Of a stretch of DNA of 7,132 bases, positions 6,489 through 7,132 are shown one piece after another. Numbering within the stretch: the stretch's first letter is position 1; each line of letters begins with the position of its first letter. The stretch lies in contig CAIYNH010000468.1 in assembly GCA_903927495.1 (NCBI GenBank), positions 1-7,132 of the forward strand, given 5' to 3'. Under the pieces are notes generated by a model. That model saw only the letters and a list, made by a program, of their open reading frames with translations. It ran no database searches and was not told where the DNA came from. The translations under genes and the position numbers were made by a program. Source of the DNA: an uncultured beta proteobacterium (lineage in GTDB: Bacteria; Pseudomonadota; Gammaproteobacteria; Burkholderiales; Burkholderiaceae_C).

Positions 6489-7132
6489 ATGTCTGACTTG
6501 AATCAAAAACTTCAATGGCGTTATGCCACCAAGAAAATGAACCCTGCACGTGCGGTTCCACAGGAAAAAGTCGATCACATCCTGGAGGCAGCGCGTTTGG
6601 CTCCAACCTCCAGTGGCCTGCAGCCTTTCGAGATCATTGTTGTTACCAGCAAAAAAGTGCGCGAGCAGATCAAACCCAAGGCCTGGGGGCAAGAGCAGAT
6701 TACCGACTGCTCGCACCTGCTGGTGTTTGCGGCCTGGGACAACTACACGCCAGAGCGCATCAACATGATGTTTGATCTGACCAACGCGCAGCGCGGCGGT
6801 ACCAGTGAAGCCTGGGAAAACTACCGCCAGATGTTGCTCAGCAACTATCCGTCACGTGATGCACAAACCAACTTTGAACACGCGGCGCGCCAGGCGTACA
6901 TCGGTTTGGGTGCGGCCTTGATCGCGGCTGCATTTGAGGAAGTTGACAGCACACCCATGGAGGGTTTTGACCCCAAGGCGCTGGACGAGATCTTGAATTT
7001 GCCGGCACGCGGCCTGCGCAGTGTGGTCATCATGCCGCTCGGTTACCGTGATGAAGGCAAAGACTGGCTGGTCAATCTGAAAAAAGTCCGTCGCCCGCGC
7101 GAGCAGTTTGTCACTGAAGTAACTGATCAAGA
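6489..7132 (+). CDS. NfsB-like NAD(P)H nitroreductase, 3' end cut by window
   Basis: A flavoprotein of the nitroreductase superfamily that uses FMN and NAD(P)H to reduce nitroaromatics, quinones or related compounds. 214 codons are visible and the frame is still open at the edge. E. coli NfsB is about 217 residues, so probably only a few residues are missing. FMN-binding features are R11, K15 and K16 in RYATKKM near the N-terminus, LAPTSSGLQPFE (37-48), the ARQAYIGLGAALIAAA helix (133-148), and VDSTPMEGFDP (152-162), which matches the E. coli NfsB segment DSCPMEGFD. The IMPLGYRDE strand (181-189) and a basic KVRRP (199-203) follow. The ATG at 6489 has an AGGA nine bases upstream. It is divergent from the cyclase gene and may share control sites in the 187-nt gap. 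Its physiological substrate cannot be told from sequence. Confidence 0.93.
   Translation, partial: MSDLNQKLQWRYATKKMNPARAVPQEKVDHILEAARLAPTSSGLQPFEIIVVTSKKVREQIKPKAWGQEQITDCSHLLVFAAWDNYTPERINMMFDLTNAQRGGTSEAWENYRQMLLSNYPSRDAQTNFEHAARQAYIGLGAALIAAAFEEVDSTPMEGFDPKALDEILNLPARGLRSVVIMPLGYRDEGKDWLVNLKKVRRPREQFVTEVTDQ

Overview
The window carries seven genes, two of them cut by the window edges, with little intergenic space. It looks like bacterial chromosome from a proteobacterium, most likely a betaproteobacterium of the Burkholderiales type. That placement is inference from protein flavour (the ETF-ubiquinone oxidoreductase, the NfsB-like nitroreductase and the response-regulator cyclase) and from a base composition of about 50% GC judged by eye. 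No insertion sequence, phage gene, tRNA, rRNA or CRISPR array was seen.

Layout: (1) The left edge holds the C-terminal half of electron transfer flavoprotein-ubiquinone oxidoreductase on the + strand, complete at its 3' end with its 4Fe-4S motif. It converges, across a 14-nt gap, on a block of minus-strand genes. (2) Read in the direction of transcription (right to left), that block is: a response regulator fused to a class III nucleotide cyclase (6301-5192); a small secreted metzincin-like protease (about 5163-4462); a probable unannotated small CxxC protein (about 4435 or 4408 to 4265); a long coiled-coil protein ending in a NYN/PIN-like nuclease domain (4180-2402); and a DUF1015 protein (2244-928). 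The first four lie close together and could be one transcription unit. The DUF1015 gene has a 157-nt leader with its own small repeats and may be transcribed separately. (3) A 187-nt divergent intergenic region separates the cyclase from a + strand NfsB-like nitroreductase that runs off the right edge.

Functionally the two edge genes and DUF1015 look like metabolic or housekeeping genes. The middle is less ordinary: a signalling cyclase, an exported zinc protease with an off-register zinc motif, a possible 47-56 residue cysteine protein, and a coiled-coil nuclease of unknown role. Whether these four work together cannot be told from sequence. Calling them a defence or signalling system would be speculation, but the NYN protein and the small ORF are the parts least explained by known families.
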